From NCBI GenBank assembly GCA_038501785.1, contig JBAMJR010000170.1:4064001-4128000 (forward strand): a DNA stretch of 64,000 nt. Reading direction: 5' to 3'. This DNA comes from Myoxocephalus aenaeus (taxonomy: Eukaryota; Chordata; Actinopteri; Perciformes; Cottidae). The position numbers and the translations under genes are program-made. A model generated the notes under the pieces. That model worked only from the letters and a program-made list of their open reading frames with translations. It had not been told where the DNA came from and did not search any database. Shown here piece after piece: positions 40,819 through 58,380 of the stretch (its first letter is position 1; the number at the start of each line of letters is the position of its first letter).

Positions 40819-43800
40819 GGGATGGGAATCACCATGGCCCCACAGAAGCATCATCTTGCTGAACAAAACACAACTTGTGTTTGCCACAAAGCCTATTTTA
40901 GATAAATAATAAAACACATTTTACATGATTAAATTATGTCACATCACAATAGTGTTGTGTTTTTAATGATGTTAGCTGTTAGCTCAGTGATAAGCAGGAC
41001 TTTGCTGTTGGCAGACGAGCCGGTCACTGTGATTATTCAGGGTATCATCCATGGTAATTACAATAAGTGTCTAGCTAAGTTAGTTGTTCCAAATGTTTTG
41101 AAGGTTGTTCTTCCACCGACGTTACTGTCTGTGCCTCTGTGTGTGCAACGTAAAACACCACGTGGCAAATGTGACCAGCAAAAAAACATCGGAAATATGA
41201 AACTGGCCGGCTGGCCACCGGTCATGGCTGATAGGCAGCTGATTGATCAGTGCATCTCTAAACATACGCTGGAAAACATTGATCAAACATACAGCACAAG
41301 CACTGCATAATATTATTCCCTCAACACAATCACATGGGTCAACTTTGTTTGTTCTACTTCACTGATAGAGAATCAATGTTTGCTGTACTCCACTGTTTTG
41401 ACACCGACAGCGGAGTAACAGGCCGGGTCACTTAAAGTTGATTTACTAGGGAGAGGAACGACAACTGACAGGTGTCATAGAGAAATAAACCTTCCTGCTC
41501 AGACTGCTTGGAAGGAGAGTAATATCTCCACAAGTTACACAGAAACTGGGCTTTTAGCTGATTTGTGTTTATCCTTGTGTTGATGTTTGTCCCTCTCTCC
41601 CGGCCTGCCTCCATGTGTGCCTGACAAGCTCTTGCTCAAGCTCACGGCGCAAACTCGCCGTCACTGAAGCGCAACGTGAAGGCACACCTGTTTGTTTTGT
41701 GTTTGTCTCTTACCCACCATTTGGCATTGCTGCGTGCTCTATTTGAGGCCTTAATTCACAGTTGAAATTCAGCGTAATGAGGCAAAAGACTGGGAACAAG
41801 CTGAGGTGTTCTGTCAAAGGGAGGAGCTGGTGGATATTTTTGTCAGAGTGGGTGGGGAGTAAAATTGGCATCTTTTGTGAAAGATAAGAGTGGCCGTGTT
41901 TCCTTTATACTCTGATTGCACAGTTGTGTACCGCCTGCATGTGTTTTGAGTGACAAATCACACTTTACTTGGATCACCTCCAAATGACACTGGATTTATC
42001 TGCAGCATTGAGCGAAGAGCTTTCTTTACAGAATTGTAAGTGTGTACATTTTTAGCACCGTTCATTTTGATTGGAGTTTGGTGGGTCTGAATAATGTATT
42101 AGATCATGATTTGTCCAAAAAATCATGAGAAAATCATATATTAAGGCACAGTATACCTATATAATTTATATTTCCTCTAAAATAACATAACTGATTGAGT
42201 TAACCTTTTAATGTTCAGTGAAGTCATCTTAATTTAGAGGGGAAAACAGCTGCTGTATTACATTTTAGAGGGTTTTAATTTTGAAATGTCACATCAGATT
42301 GCCCTGCCTGTAATGTCAAAGTGACACTCTGGGGTGGCCTGCTATCATTTTGTGCAATTGGTCTTTTAAATAAGAGGTTTCACTCTGACACGCTGAGGTG
42401 GTGTAGTAAACAGACGTTTACTATATGAAGATAAAGTGGAGCAATGGCGTCCTGAGCAGAGAATGAAGTCACACACTCTGAGTTTCTCTGTGCTTTCTTT
42501 ATGTATAGCTAGTCTGCCCACATCTGCATATTCGCCCATGAAAGTGTGTTTTATATTTTCTATATGCACAGTCTCTGGCCTCGCTGCCTCAGTGGACAAG
42601 GGCTGAAGCCTTGGTGCGTCTACCTTGACATGCGACAGCTCAACGTGCTGCTGCACTCTGCTCGCCCAGGCACAAGGTTATTTTGACTTTGGTTTTGTAC
42701 AGTGGGTAGAAGTGTTGACGGGTCTTCAATCTTATACATGCAGTAAATCGAAGAAAGTGAGAGAAGTGAAACGCCATAACGCCGGCAGGACTATCTTTAC
42801 AGGTGAATGTGAAAATGTGTACTTGATGTTCGCGATAGTCATTTTCTACATCCCATCTGGAACATGCCGCAATCCATACAGTGAATATCTGATATAAAAC
42901 CCACCCCTGTTTCTTTATGATCCTTATGTTGAAAGGAAACATAAAGGACAGCGCAAACATCTCCTGGGAACTATACCCCCACAGAAGGCCTGGAATCAAA
43001 AGAAGAGCCTAGCTTGGGGAATGTAGGGTGGGATTTAAAGGAATCAAGGAAGCAGTAATACCAGAAAGCGCCTCTTTTCACATTAAGTCACCCTTACTCT
43101 TTTGGGGCTGGAGGAAGAAGAGGAAGAAAAACACTCCAGAGTATTGAGATAAAATTATTGCATAGGATGCCTGAAATTTACAATAACATAACAAAAAGGT
43201 TAGAAATCTTTGAGGGAAAGAAGATACAATGTTAAATAGAGGAGAGGAGTGCTTGTTCTCATAGATGGTGGTATTGTGATAATAATATAGTGAGTCAGAA
43301 GTGAATAGATGTATCATGCAACAGACCACTAGGCATGTACTGGAACACGGCATTTGTATTGCTTGCTTGATTCATCCCGTATAAATACAGTTTAATATTT
43401 GGCCAAATGTTACTAATTATAATACAAAGGTGATGATGATTTCACAAGGTGGATAAGACGGGAATCTTCTCAGAAACTATGGGATTGTCAACAAATTGTT
43501 TTAGGGGTCTTTCACAGCTCCAAATTGTTAGTTGATTTAGTTTATGTCTCGTTATTTTCTCATATGGTAGCAAAGGCAACTGAAGCTTCTCTATTAAAAA
43601 TAAACTGTGATGCATTGCCAGCTTTCATACAGGCAGATCAGGCACTTGGTCTAAAAAATTTCAAGCATAAGAAATAAGGATGACAGGATGATTTAACTGG
43701 TGAAGTGGAGCGTGCAGACTAAAGGCAGTGCTGTGAGTTAAGAGTTGAGCCAAAAACAGAACTGCATGGAATTAAGAAGCTTCACTTGTACACAAGCTAC

Positions 43801-44426
43801 CCGCTCTGTAGGAATAAAATAATCCCTTTGAACTCTTGTCCATGGAGCTCTTCATCAGAATGTCCCCCATTCTTTACATTAACTGTGTGATTTATACATT
43901 TATATTGGTCATGAATCAACAGCTTATAGATGCAGTGAAGAGGTGCTTTTCTTTACCAGATCTTTGGAACGGAGCACTCAGCCAGGCGGAGCCAATAAAA
44001 GCAAGTACACAATCTTTTATGGAGGTCAGTTAAAGTCCAACTGAAATCACATTTAGTCACCCTAGTCTTTTCAGAAATATCAGAAAATGCTCCTTTTAGT
44101 CTCGCCGGAGGGGCGTGACCAACTCGGTCTTTGATTGACAGCCGCTGGCAGGCTGCCAGAGAGTGCCGGTGTAAAACCGTAGAAAAGGAAAAGTAAACCA
44201 ACTCGCACTGTGGCTACATGTCATAGACATGTTAGTGAAAGAGTAAGGAGTAGAAATAACGACCACAGCAGCATCCAAGTGGGCGAAAATTTGGCATTTT
44301 TTAAACTGAGCATGTCACTTACTTGGCATCTTATATATATCTATAAAATTAGTAACAAAATAAACATGTCTTTTGCCAAATTTGGACAATCATGTATGAA
44401 ACCTAGTCCATATTCTGTGTACTCTA

Positions 44427-44510
44427 CAGCAGTCATTACCAAAGACTGGGTCGGGAGCCACAGGTGGGACGCAGGAGACTTCAATTGGGTCGATATAATA
44501 AATCCGTTTG
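44427..44510 (+). mobile_element. Possible hAT-like repeat fragment
   Basis: The string CAAAGACTGGGTCGGGAGCC, with GTGGGACGCAGGAGACTTC downstream, resembles the end of a family of fish hAT-like repeats containing GGGTCGC-type words. No second terminus or target duplication was found. The match is from memory of the general pattern only. Confidence 0.3.
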
Positions 44511-47235
44511 CAAAATGTCTTCCATGGTCTTTGATTTAACATTTATATCTGCAGTGCACCTCTGAGCCACATGAGGGAGTCTGAATGTTCATATAGTTCT
44601 GATAATTGTAGTCAACTCATAACATTGAATCTCGTCTCTAACATTCCGTTTGTTTTACTGAAGAGAACGAGAGCATGTTTACTTTGCCTAAATGTATATT
44701 GTCTAACTGATGAGAGGAAATTAAAAGATTGAGAGAGCCCGTCATCTCAGCTTGTGGTGAACTTTGGATTTTCCTGCCAAGGCTTACACTATAGGAGGTG
44801 ACCGGGAAGAGAGAGAGAGAAAGTGAGTGACCCGTAGACATTTAGCGGAAAAGCCAAGGTTAAATAAAGATATTGATTAATCATCCCAGTACACCTTTGC
44901 TTCCGCAAGCCACTGGCGCTTTGTTCTCTGCACCAGTCAGGCAAGTAAACTGAATTGACAAGTGATACACATTTAATGGCATTTCAGTCTGAATTGTCAT
45001 TTGACCTGAAAAGGTGAGGAATTCTTCTTCATGATTGTCAGGAGGTTACTGTGACGTATGAAATGAAACTCGCTAACAGTGGGTGGAAGACAACCAGGAT
45101 AGTCATGAGTATATGATCAACTGGACTACGTATGTTGGAGGATTCACAGGTTTACTTCATTGTCAGAGAAGAGGTGCGCTTGTTTTCACATATTCCCCAC
45201 AAACCTGCATGTTTACGCATCGACACGTCCCCTTCCACAAAGTCCTCACTGGTGAGCCTTTACTGTTTCCAAGGCAACCTGCAGAGCGAGGAAGAGAGGA
45301 TTGGCTGAGGGAAGGGGCAAAGCAAGACAAAATGCAGGAAAACAAGATAGCAGGGTAGAAGGCGTTTAGTTCATTTCCCCAACAGCAGGATGAGGATGTT
45401 GGTCGTGCTTTGGTGTGGAACAATGTGCTTAAAAGTTCTGGTCGGATTGCCGTTCATTTTGGTTTTTCCCTTTTCCAGAGGATGAATGCTAAATAATAAT
45501 CAAAACAGGTGTATTTCAAAATAAAAACTCTAATGGGTAACACATTTTAAAAAAGAAAAAGAAACTCTGTACAAAAATTAACTGATCATATTTTGCTCTC
45601 CTATAGAAAAGATGATGCCATTACTTTAATACATTTGAATTACCTTTGTTCCGAAAGGAATTTGTCTCTGATAAAGTGTAGACTCCTTCCTATTGTATCC
45701 ATGTGGTATTGTATTGCAGAATCAACTGCCTCTGTGTACCTGCTAACAGACGACACACTGCAGGAGTATTTCAAGCCATCAGCTGACCCCGCGATAAACT
45801 TCCGGCTATTAAGCCAAGCAGTGCAGTTTGTGTTCACATATAATCTTCTTGATTTTGGATAAACGTGGTTGGGTGCGCACCTGTGTACTTGAGCTTGCAG
45901 GTGTGGCCACGGGATCTCTGTGATTTATGTTTGAAAGAGTAATGTCAGTGGAGAGATAAGCCCCGAAAAGCCACAGGGATTTAGATGTTTCAAGCCAGCC
46001 AGAATCAAGGCTGTACACAGATGTGTTGATCTCTCTTCCCAGCAGCCCCGGCCCTGTCTCTCATCTGTCTTCTGGCTTCCTTTCTCATGCTCCCTGATCC
46101 CTCTTAGTTTAGTCTCATATATAGTGGATGGCTACTGAATGGCACATTATTCCGTTTTGCAGACATTGTCGGTAGTCATAAATTCTGTATGAGCTCTTTC
46201 ACACCTCAGCGCCTCCCACACAGCAACTGGCCCTTTTACTGCACCTGCTGTTGCGTGCGTGGGAAATGAGGATATCTCGAGTTCATTTCAGTCTGTTTTC
46301 GTATGCATGTTTGTGTGTGTATGTCTGATTGCCTGTGTACTGAGGTTCAAACCCTCTTTCTCACTCTAGAAGTTCTCTTGTTGTCAAGTTAGAGAAGCTT
46401 TATGTGCAGCTTAGTTCAAAATCAGACGGGGATTTTCAAAGCTGCATCTCAAACCCCAAACCATTCAGGCAGCGATACGCAGTACTCTCAGGTACACACG
46501 CACTTTTACAGACACAGAAAGACACTCAAATGTGTTTACACTCAGCAACTTTGACGAGGGGCTTCCCCTGCGTATCTAAATCTAAAATGGTTGGACAAAG
46601 TGTTTGTTTCCACTCCCTTAAAATATTTGTTTAGAAAATGAGCATTACAGGAAGGTAGTGCTGAAGAGATCACTACAGTCATTTTGATAAGCTCTTGCTT
46701 TTATAGTCTAAAAAAAACCATGCAACTCAAGCTCACTTTGAGATTAAATAGGGACAGAAACACTGTGACAACAATGAGGCGTAGGGAATTTGATTTAATT
46801 CCTCATTATATAAGAAAAAAATCCCCATCTATTTGAAATACTTCAGTTTCAATCAGCTATCCCTCAAGAATGATGCCAAAAAGGACCGATAATTGCTGCA
46901 TGGTTTTGTTAACACCATGAGCTTTGTTCTGTCAGCATTTAAAAGTGGCATCATTGACATCATAACCACTATGGAGCATTTTTTCTATGTGTGGGCCCAT
47001 TTTGCTTGTCTCATGCACAAGCAACAGGACGTACGTGCACGTGGTGATGGGATACTCTTTTTATCCAATGGTGTCACATTAATTCACTGCTCTATAGGTG
47101 GCTGTAATGAGCCAAGATGTGCAGCAATGTGACAACAAAGGCAGGAGAGAAGAACACTGCTTGCTAACAAACATGGATGTGATCAATTCAGGTTTCAACA
47201 TTGTTATTCAAAACTTTTGCTTTTGAGCAGCAACT

Positions 47236-47248
47236 CCCCCCCCCCCCC
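47236..47248. repeat. Poly-C tract (13 bp)
   Basis: A homopolymer C run in otherwise AT-rich intron, followed by a small CACACAC stretch. Confidence 0.85.
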
Positions 47249-50200
47249 ACTTAAAATGCAGATAACACACCCACACACACTCGCACATGCAAACTCTCAA
47301 CCATAGGATGCCATCTATTTATTGTATCTAAAGGAGAGCTGATTCCTGCATTCCTTAGCTTCTCTAACCAGAAGTGATGGGAGTTGCCAGCCGTTGTTCA
47401 GCCCATGTGTTAAGGAACAGGAGGCATTGATTGAATTGCTGCTTGACAAAGCAGAAACTGCTTATTGAGCTAATGCACCTGTGTGTTGGGATCGATCTTG
47501 CAATGTCACTTCTAAATGCACAGCTGGAAGACGTGAGAAAAGGAAGAGGCCCAGGAAAAGAAATCAAAAAGACAGATGGGAAAGAGTGATGTTCAGAAGG
47601 AACATAAATTCTGCGTGTGAGTTGAAGGCAAACATTCAGTCTGGAGTGAAACTGGGTTATGTCTCTCCCACCAACATGTGAGTCAATGTATGGTCATGTC
47701 GTCTTTCATGTCTCCTGCTTTCTTATTTTGGGAACTAAGTTTGAGTGAGCTGCTCCAGAGTGTAGCATCTTCCTATTGATGACAGTGCTTTTTCTCCCCG
47801 AGCTGCATCTTCTGCAGCTGTCCAATACATTCCAGACAGGGATGGTGGATCAACTGAATTCAAATAGGTTTGGCTCTCCAACTGTCATTTACACACTTTC
47901 CTCTGTAGCTCACATACTTTCTCTCTTTCTTTAATCCTCCTTTTTCTTGCCCTTTCCCTAACCTCAGTGTATTATTTCTGATTTACTTCAGGGACTTGGT
48001 TCCTCCTTCAACTATAGTCGTATGACACAATAAATAATAACAAATCTGCTCTTGAACATCGAGGAGAAATCCAATTTTCTATCCTTCTACTATCTCATCA
48101 TCTACCATTTGCAGCAACTATATTTATCCGTCTATTAAAGATGGCAAGACTTCCTTATATAAAACCTTTTGGTACAGAGTGCTAAGAAATTAATGATCTC
48201 TTTATTTTGCAGCATAAGCTTTTTTTAAAGAACTTTTTTTTGACAAATGGGTTTTACAATATGCAAGGGTATACTACTACTATCCCCTTTTCCTAAAGAG
48301 AGGGTGACAAATTGAGGAACAGACTTAAGGAGACTTAATGGGGTCAAAGGTCATCCCACAGGAGACTATCTCCATACTTTCTCCTTTTCCATTGTCCTTT
48401 GTCCTAGCCAATCGAGATTGGAAGGACTACAGGAATGTGAGCAGGTGATGTAAAGGATGGATTGTGTGATGGATGGCATGGCTCCTTGCTCCCAGTGTGT
48501 AGGTGTGTGTGTGCACACATGGTTTGTTCACACTTGAGTGTGTTCATACGCTTCTACTGTTGGCCAGTGTGAGCAGTAGAGAGTAATGTATTGATGGACG
48601 AGGAACATCCTTTGCCATTTCAGCAGTGGAAGTGCTTAAAGCATTCGGGTCCCCAGGGACGGGCCATGTCACAGTCTCCCATCCTCGTGACGTATGGACC
48701 TGCCATGAGAAACACCCAAGGGCTGATGTTGCGGGTTTGACTGGAGGGGGATGGGATATAATAGTCCACGTGATGACCACAGAAGCCAGACCCCCTGGAA
48801 GAAAACCCACCTCTCTGTTCTAAAACACTGAGTTTTCCCATGAAGGCTGTGAAGCTTGCAGAATAATTTGTGAAATAATTCTGATGTATGAAAGTGTGTG
48901 CAGGAGAGGAAATTAATGGAGAATAATGTGAAGTCATCTCGCAAATATTTGAAATTGTTTTCTCATTATTTCTTTTATGCTCCTCCGTGTGTGTGTGTCT
49001 TTCTTCCTCTCCATCTCCTTTTTTATACTCTATCTGTTTACGATTTAGCCTGCAGGAACAAATATAATATAGTTTGATGAATGACTTTAAACCACACAGT
49101 GCAAAAAAAATATTATTTCTTTTATACACACCTGCCTTGGATTCCTGATTTGTGGTTATAAAGATAGTTAGCTCTCAGCAGGTTCTCCTGGTTCCATGCC
49201 GATAAAACAGCATGTGCATATCAAGTCAAAACCTCTGCTGTGACAAAGTTATCTGTTCCTGTGTCTCACTCCAACCTCTCATCCGAGCTGACCCTCCTCT
49301 TCTTCAATCTCTTAAAGGTTGCTCAGGCTCAAACTTTTGTGACACGAGCTATGTTGATCCAACCTTACATGGTCATAACCGCAGGGGCGATGCTGTTACC
49401 AGCATGGCGCCATGCAGGGGCCCCTGTTGCCATGCCAGTCGCTTATACTGTATGCTAATCATACAGCGTCCTTGTGTATATGCTAATGTGGTAGTGATGG
49501 AGGGGAAGCTGTAGTAAGATGGCCTTGGCTGGTCAAAATAAAGGCTATGGCACAGTAGAGCATGAAAGTGACAAGTCAGTCTGGCATCAGTGTATAGCGC
49601 TATGCCAAAGGGATAGTGCCCAAGTAGTAACCACGTACTGCACCAGATATATCAGCGTTGAGTCATTAAATGCCGATTCCTTGATGTCTGAGCAGGTGTT
49701 CTAACTTCAATAGATGATGGAAAACAGCTGCTGTGAAATCACTGATTGGGATGCATGTAGACGTCCTGCCCTACGTGAGTCACTGCTGATTTTACCCTTG
49801 AAGAGCTTATGCAGAAAACGTAGAGAATATGCGTGACGAGAAGGATTTGGCTAGTATGCTGAAACAGTATTTGTGAACTCATGTTACGTTGTGTGTATAG
49901 TTTTCAGGGTTCAAAATCAATGTGAAACAAACTACCATTGGATTGGCTTTGACAATTATACACGACACATATTTAATTAAAGATGTATGTACGGTACATT
50001 TTTTGTCCATTACCTCCAAAATCCATCTCCACACATAGATTGTAACACTGTTATTTACATGCAAAATCTTTGAATATAAATACTGTATGACACAAGTTTT
50101 TTGTTCCTGACATTTGATATACATATCAATTTGTATTCTCTGTCAGTAATGCTTTTTTTTGCTTTAGACATCTCTTTCATCTGCAAACCCCTCAACACGG

Positions 50201-50318
50201 CATCTATAAATATATACTTCCAAATATGAAACCAAACAGTCAGAATTAATATCTAGGCTGTGAGATGGCATCAGTAAAGTCTCATAACACACAGCTTCAC
50301 AGCTAAAGTAACCTTTGT

Positions 50319-50323
<5 letters not shown>

Positions 50324-50380
<57 letters not shown>
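50324..50380. repeat. (AC)28 microsatellite
   Basis: A pure AC array of 57 bp. Confidence 0.95.
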
Positions 50381-50383
<3 letters not shown>

Positions 50384-50691
50384 CCAAGCACTTAGAGGTC
50401 ATGTTTGTCGTCTGATGGTGGACTGGACACAAACTGTTTGCATTCTATTTATTTACCAGACAGTTAATTCCGCAGCTGAAGCCCTTTGCACTGCTGGATA
50501 AAATTATTGATCTGTCCTTGTTAGACCTTGCTGTAAGGAAGTCTTAATTTACCGGGCTAGAAAGGGGAAAAGATTTTTTTTTAAACTTAAAATTAACTCT
50601 GCTTCAAAGCCTTTTGTGGCGTGGCACACATGAAAAGGAAAAGATACAAAACAGACTATTACGAAGGCGATTTCGCACATCTTAATAATTA

Positions 50692-50852
50692 TGCTGCGAA
50701 AAATTCGCGTGAGGCAGAGTTGCGAAAGCCAATCAGCGTTGAGATGCTCCGCCCGGCATCACTGCCGTCCTGCCGTTGCTGGAAGCGGCAGTCATTCAGA
50801 CACAGGTCGAAGCTGTGTGCCTACGGGTAATTCCGAAAATTCTAACGCAGCA
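50692..50852 (-). mobile_element. Short (161 bp) copy of the Harbinger-like MITE
   Basis: The ends TGCTGCG and CGCAGCA are inverted, with TTA directly outside each end (50689-50691 and 50853-50855), a TWA duplication. The core (GCCAATCAGCGTTGAGATGC, then CTGCCGTCCTGCCGTTGCTG) is a diverged reverse complement of about 32829-32880 in the 505-bp element. It is therefore an internally deleted copy of the same family, in opposite orientation. No coding capacity is visible. Confidence 0.75.
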
Positions 50853-51914
50853 TTAGTTTTGCTTATCTTAAAACAAATGAAAAACATTTTCCAAACTCAA
50901 AGGGCTGTATTTGTTATTATTTAAAATTGGACCAGCCGGGGAAAAAAAAACCTGAAAGCCCTTGAAATATTATACTATTTTGTTGTACATTATGAAGCTG
51001 GAGACACCCGAGAAAAGCAAGTGTGCATTGAGTGTGATGCCGAGGTGCCAGTAAGCTGTGTTGCTGTATAGGAGCCATTCTCTCCCCTCCGGGGTTCAGT
51101 CCAGTCCCTGTGGAGAGGCTGAGTTTCATCCAAAGTCCAGCACATGTTCTGGCCAGCCCTCTCACTGTGTGGGAGTGTGTGACTAGGACTGGGGCTGTAC
51201 ACTGAATGACAGAGTTGTGTGTGTGTGTTTCTAGCAATGGGTTTTTGATCATGGCAGCTTTATTCTTACTCTGTGGATTCATTGTATGACGCAGCAAGAA
51301 CAAACCCATCTAACTACACAGCAATATAGTATTTTTAGCTGTTGTACTCTGAGCTTAGGCGTTCTACTGTATTGTCACCACGGAGAACAGAAGATGCAAT
51401 CGCACGTTTTTGAGTGCTAGACTGAAGCAAAAAGGTTCAGAAGCAAGAGACTGAACTTCCTTTGAACTTGATTGCATAATAACACATAATTAGACAAGGT
51501 TCTGTCAATAGTGGGCTCTCGCTTATTTACATGCAGGTACATGATTGGACAAGCCGAGATGGGCAACATGGCATCCATGAGCGACTGAGTGCTATAGTTA
51601 TTTGAAGCACTTCAGGGAGAAACTCATTTCAATGGAAGGTCTTCAGTAGATATACAGTGTTTTAAATAAATAATGTTGTTATATATCTTGGTAGCGTTAC
51701 ATAGTGTGCTGGTTTCCATAACCTCGTCTGGTTTGTGGCACTGCATCAGCACTCTGTGTGACTCTATATGTGTGGGCCATTGATTGTCACCACCATACTA
51801 TTTCTGTATGTTCCCCCAGATTTTCTGGCTCTTGCTGGTACTAACATGACGCAGAGCCACAGACTGCCTCATTAACTGTCTATTCTCTCCCTCTCTCTCG
51901 CTCTCTCTCTACAG

Positions 51915-52109
51915 CTCTGCCCAGCTACACTTGTGGTAATCCTGGACAGCTGCTCAATGGCCACCAGCAGGGGTCCACGTTCAACATTGGGGACAAAATC
52001 CGCTACAGCTGCAGCCCGGGCTATGTGCTGGAGGGTCACACCACCCTGTCCTGTCTTGCCACTTCAGCGGGTACTGCTGCTTGGGATTTCCCCCTTCCCT
52101 ACTGCAGAG
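51915..52109 (+). CDS. csmd2: CSMD2-like exon: complete Sushi (CCP) domain 1
   Basis: This 195-bp exon encodes a whole Sushi/complement-control domain between CUB1 and CUB2. The acceptor is a long CT tract ending CTACAG, the donor is AGAG|GTAAGT. The first two bases join the preceding G to give Ala, so both borders are phase 1, the pattern of a shuffled domain exon. It has the four Sushi cysteines (YTCGNPG, YSC, LSC and PYCRA) and the conserved Trp in AAWDFPLPYC. Other hallmarks are GSTFNIGDKIRYSC and PGYVLEGH. In the family, Sushi domains form elongated extracellular rods and can bind complement components. The context (CUB1-Sushi-CUB2) and the GSTFN and WDFPLP details fit CSMD2 or CSMD3; I favour CSMD2 given the flanking exons. 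Confidence 0.95.
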
Positions 52110-56225
<4,116 letters not shown>

Positions 56226-56433
56226 CAGATGATGGGTGTGGCGGGACACTGCGGGGTCAGAGTGGGGTGATCACCACCCCCAATTACCCAGCTGAGTACA
56301 ACAACAATGCTGACTGCACCTGGACTGTGCTGGCCGAGCCAGGAGACACCATTGCCCTGGTATTCTCTGACTTTCAGCTGGAGGACGACTATGACCTGCT
56401 CGAGGTCAGCGGCACTGATGGCTCTTCACAGTG
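56226..56433 (+). CDS. csmd2: CSMD2-like exon: first half of CUB domain 2
   Basis: This 208-bp exon begins after CTGCAG and ends at CAGTG|GTGAGT. With the preceding G it reads ADDGCGGTLRGQSG through to DGSSQ, and the last two bases start a Trp codon completed by the next exon (phase 2), which is outside the window. Cysteines in GCGGTLRG and ADCTW are 26 residues apart, the normal first CUB disulfide. AEPGDTIALVFSDFQLEDD and YDLLEVSG are the CUB core and calcium-site region. The link CRADD.CGGTLRGQSG agrees with CSMD2 as I recall it and is the best clue to the paralogue. The exon break falls at the same place in the domain as in CUB1. A second AG three bases in (56227-56228) makes a tandem acceptor that would drop the Ala. 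Confidence 0.95.
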
Positions 56434-57949
56434 GTGAGTAGTCAGTCTCTTGCACTCTTGTCTGGAGAGCGAGCTGAGGTTGGGAGCGTAAGAGGAGGGG
56501 AGTCCACTGGTACACCACCTGCCGACAGGCACTTTGGCAGAATAAGGAGATGGGCTGGTTGAAGTATGGTTGGAAGTGGATGGGTGTTGACTAGGTTCAT
56601 TGGAACTTAGCCAGCTTAAAGTGACTGTATCTAGATGTATAGCTGTCTGAGATGTCTCTGGTGAATAGCAGAGGAGCAGGCATTGATTCAAACAACAAAG
56701 TAATACATTATCAAGTGCTACTATTATTATCATTCAAATGTAAACAATATAAAGAAGGATATAGTATTGATTTGATCTAGTTGTTAGCTCTTTACCCTCC
56801 GGGGTGTATCATGTGGTCTGTGGTTTTAAAGTGTAATTTGAACACTCAATCTTGGTCACACACCCTGACTCCTTCTCTCAATAGCTCTCACACAAACACA
56901 CATGCTCAGCTCTAATGATGAAGAGGTAGGATATCCTGGTGTCAGTGTGGGTCTCTCACCATCTGTGGCAGCTCCTCCTCTCTCTGACAACTCTCTCAGC
57001 TCAGGAAGTAATTAGTGAGCTTGATTACCACCGCCAGCCGTATAGTGTTGTCTCCTCACCACCACCACACACACACACACACATGCGCACACACAATTGA
57101 GCCCATATGGGCAGAAATGGACATGTGCACATATGTATTCACACTTTCAGCAAGACTTCCATATATTTGAGCTGGCACTCTAAGAACTTGTGCGAACAGA
57201 TGTAATCATTCACTTTGTCCCTCGCTCACTCACAAGGCTTGAATGTTAGCATGATAAATATACAATAGTTGCATGCAGGTGGATGGATGCAGCTGTTACA
57301 CAACAGGCAAATCCACTGCGCTTTCTTTGTCTCCGATGAAATATAAAAATGCAGGTTTAGTTTCAGTAACATGTAGGAGACGGGCGGTTTGGATAAATAA
57401 GAAAAGATACGGGAGACTTTGAAGTAACAGCTACAGGCAGTTGGCAGAAAGGGACAAGGGGTAGCCTCGGCTGAGCTATTAAACACTTGAAACACAGAGG
57501 GATGAAGGACTGTTGATAAAGGAAACGGGTTCAGAAAGAATATACGAGAAGTCATCTTAGAGTGAGATGGCCCCAAGAAATGTGTGTCAGTTTCCCTCAT
57601 TCGCTCAGTAGTTAAGCAAAAACACTTTCCGAGAAGAACTTGATTGACTCTGAGTGGTCTTAAAACTGAGAATTGTGCCTCGTAGCCTGATATTAAAGTC
57701 TCTTTCAAATTTTTGCTTGGCCAACTGAGAGTTGATCGTTTCCCAGAATCCCAACAGACTGCAGCCCGACTCTGCTTGTTTTGCACATTTTACGATGTCA
57801 TCAGCTTCTTGTCCCAGACTTTGATTCACTCCGGGTAGTCGTATCGGGCGCCCAAATCTCTACTGCGTATGTCATCTTTGTGGCAATTGTTGCCAGGGCC
57901 ACCTTTTGGGAAGTGAAGAGGGAGATGGGCTTTTGGCAAGCGTCAACAG

Positions 57950-58380
57950 TTGCCGAAAGTATACTTAAATTTTCAATAGTATATTTAAAATATACTATCA
58001 AAGAAGTATACTTTCGGCAAATATACAAAAAGTATACTTTGTATATGTTTGCAGAAAGTACACTTCTTTGATAGCATATTTCAAGTATACTATCAAAGAA
58101 GTGTACTTTCTCCAAATATACAAAAAGTATACTTTTTATATATTTGCTGAAAGTACACTTCTTTGATAGTATATTTAGTACACTTCCTTGATAGTATATT
58201 TCAAGTATACTATCTGCAAATATACAAAAAGTATACTTTTTATATATTTGCAGAAAGTACAATTCTTTGATAGCATATTTCAAGTATACTATCATAGAAG
58301 TGTACTTTTTGCAAATAGACAAAAAGTATACTTTTAATATACTGAAATATAAGCACGCGTGCTTATATTTCAGTATATTA
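57950..58380. repeat. Tandem array of palindromic (hairpin) modules
   Basis: The block alternates two self-complementary modules. One pairs GAAAGTACACTTCTTTGATA with TATCAAAGAAGTGTACTTTC across a short loop. The other is GCAAATATACAAAAAGTATAC, continued by a TTTTTATATATTTGC half. The first hairpin has a 17-bp perfect pair (57950-57966 with 58004-58020). Modules repeat about three to four times with small changes. The block ends with a perfect 46-bp palindrome at 58335-58380, centred on CACGCGTG. Strong cruciform potential is visible; no protein is plausible here. Confidence 0.85.

Noticed and set aside
40936..41310. Plus-strand open frame of 124 aa with a hydrophobic start
   Set aside because: It has no family resemblance I can name. 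It follows an AT array and repeat-like AGGGATGGGAATC text, so a decayed mobile element or chance frame is more likely.
48620..49129. Minus-strand open frame of 169 aa
   Set aside because: Low-complexity stretches and no domain; overlapping frames on both strands are equally open, as expected by chance.
57226..57786. Minus-strand open frame of 186 aa
   Set aside because: No recognisable domain, composition typical of chance translation, no splice or promoter context; it lies inside a csmd2 intron.
57950..58380. CRISPR array
   Set aside because: Repeats are palindromic modules without unique spacers of constant length, and the host is a vertebrate.
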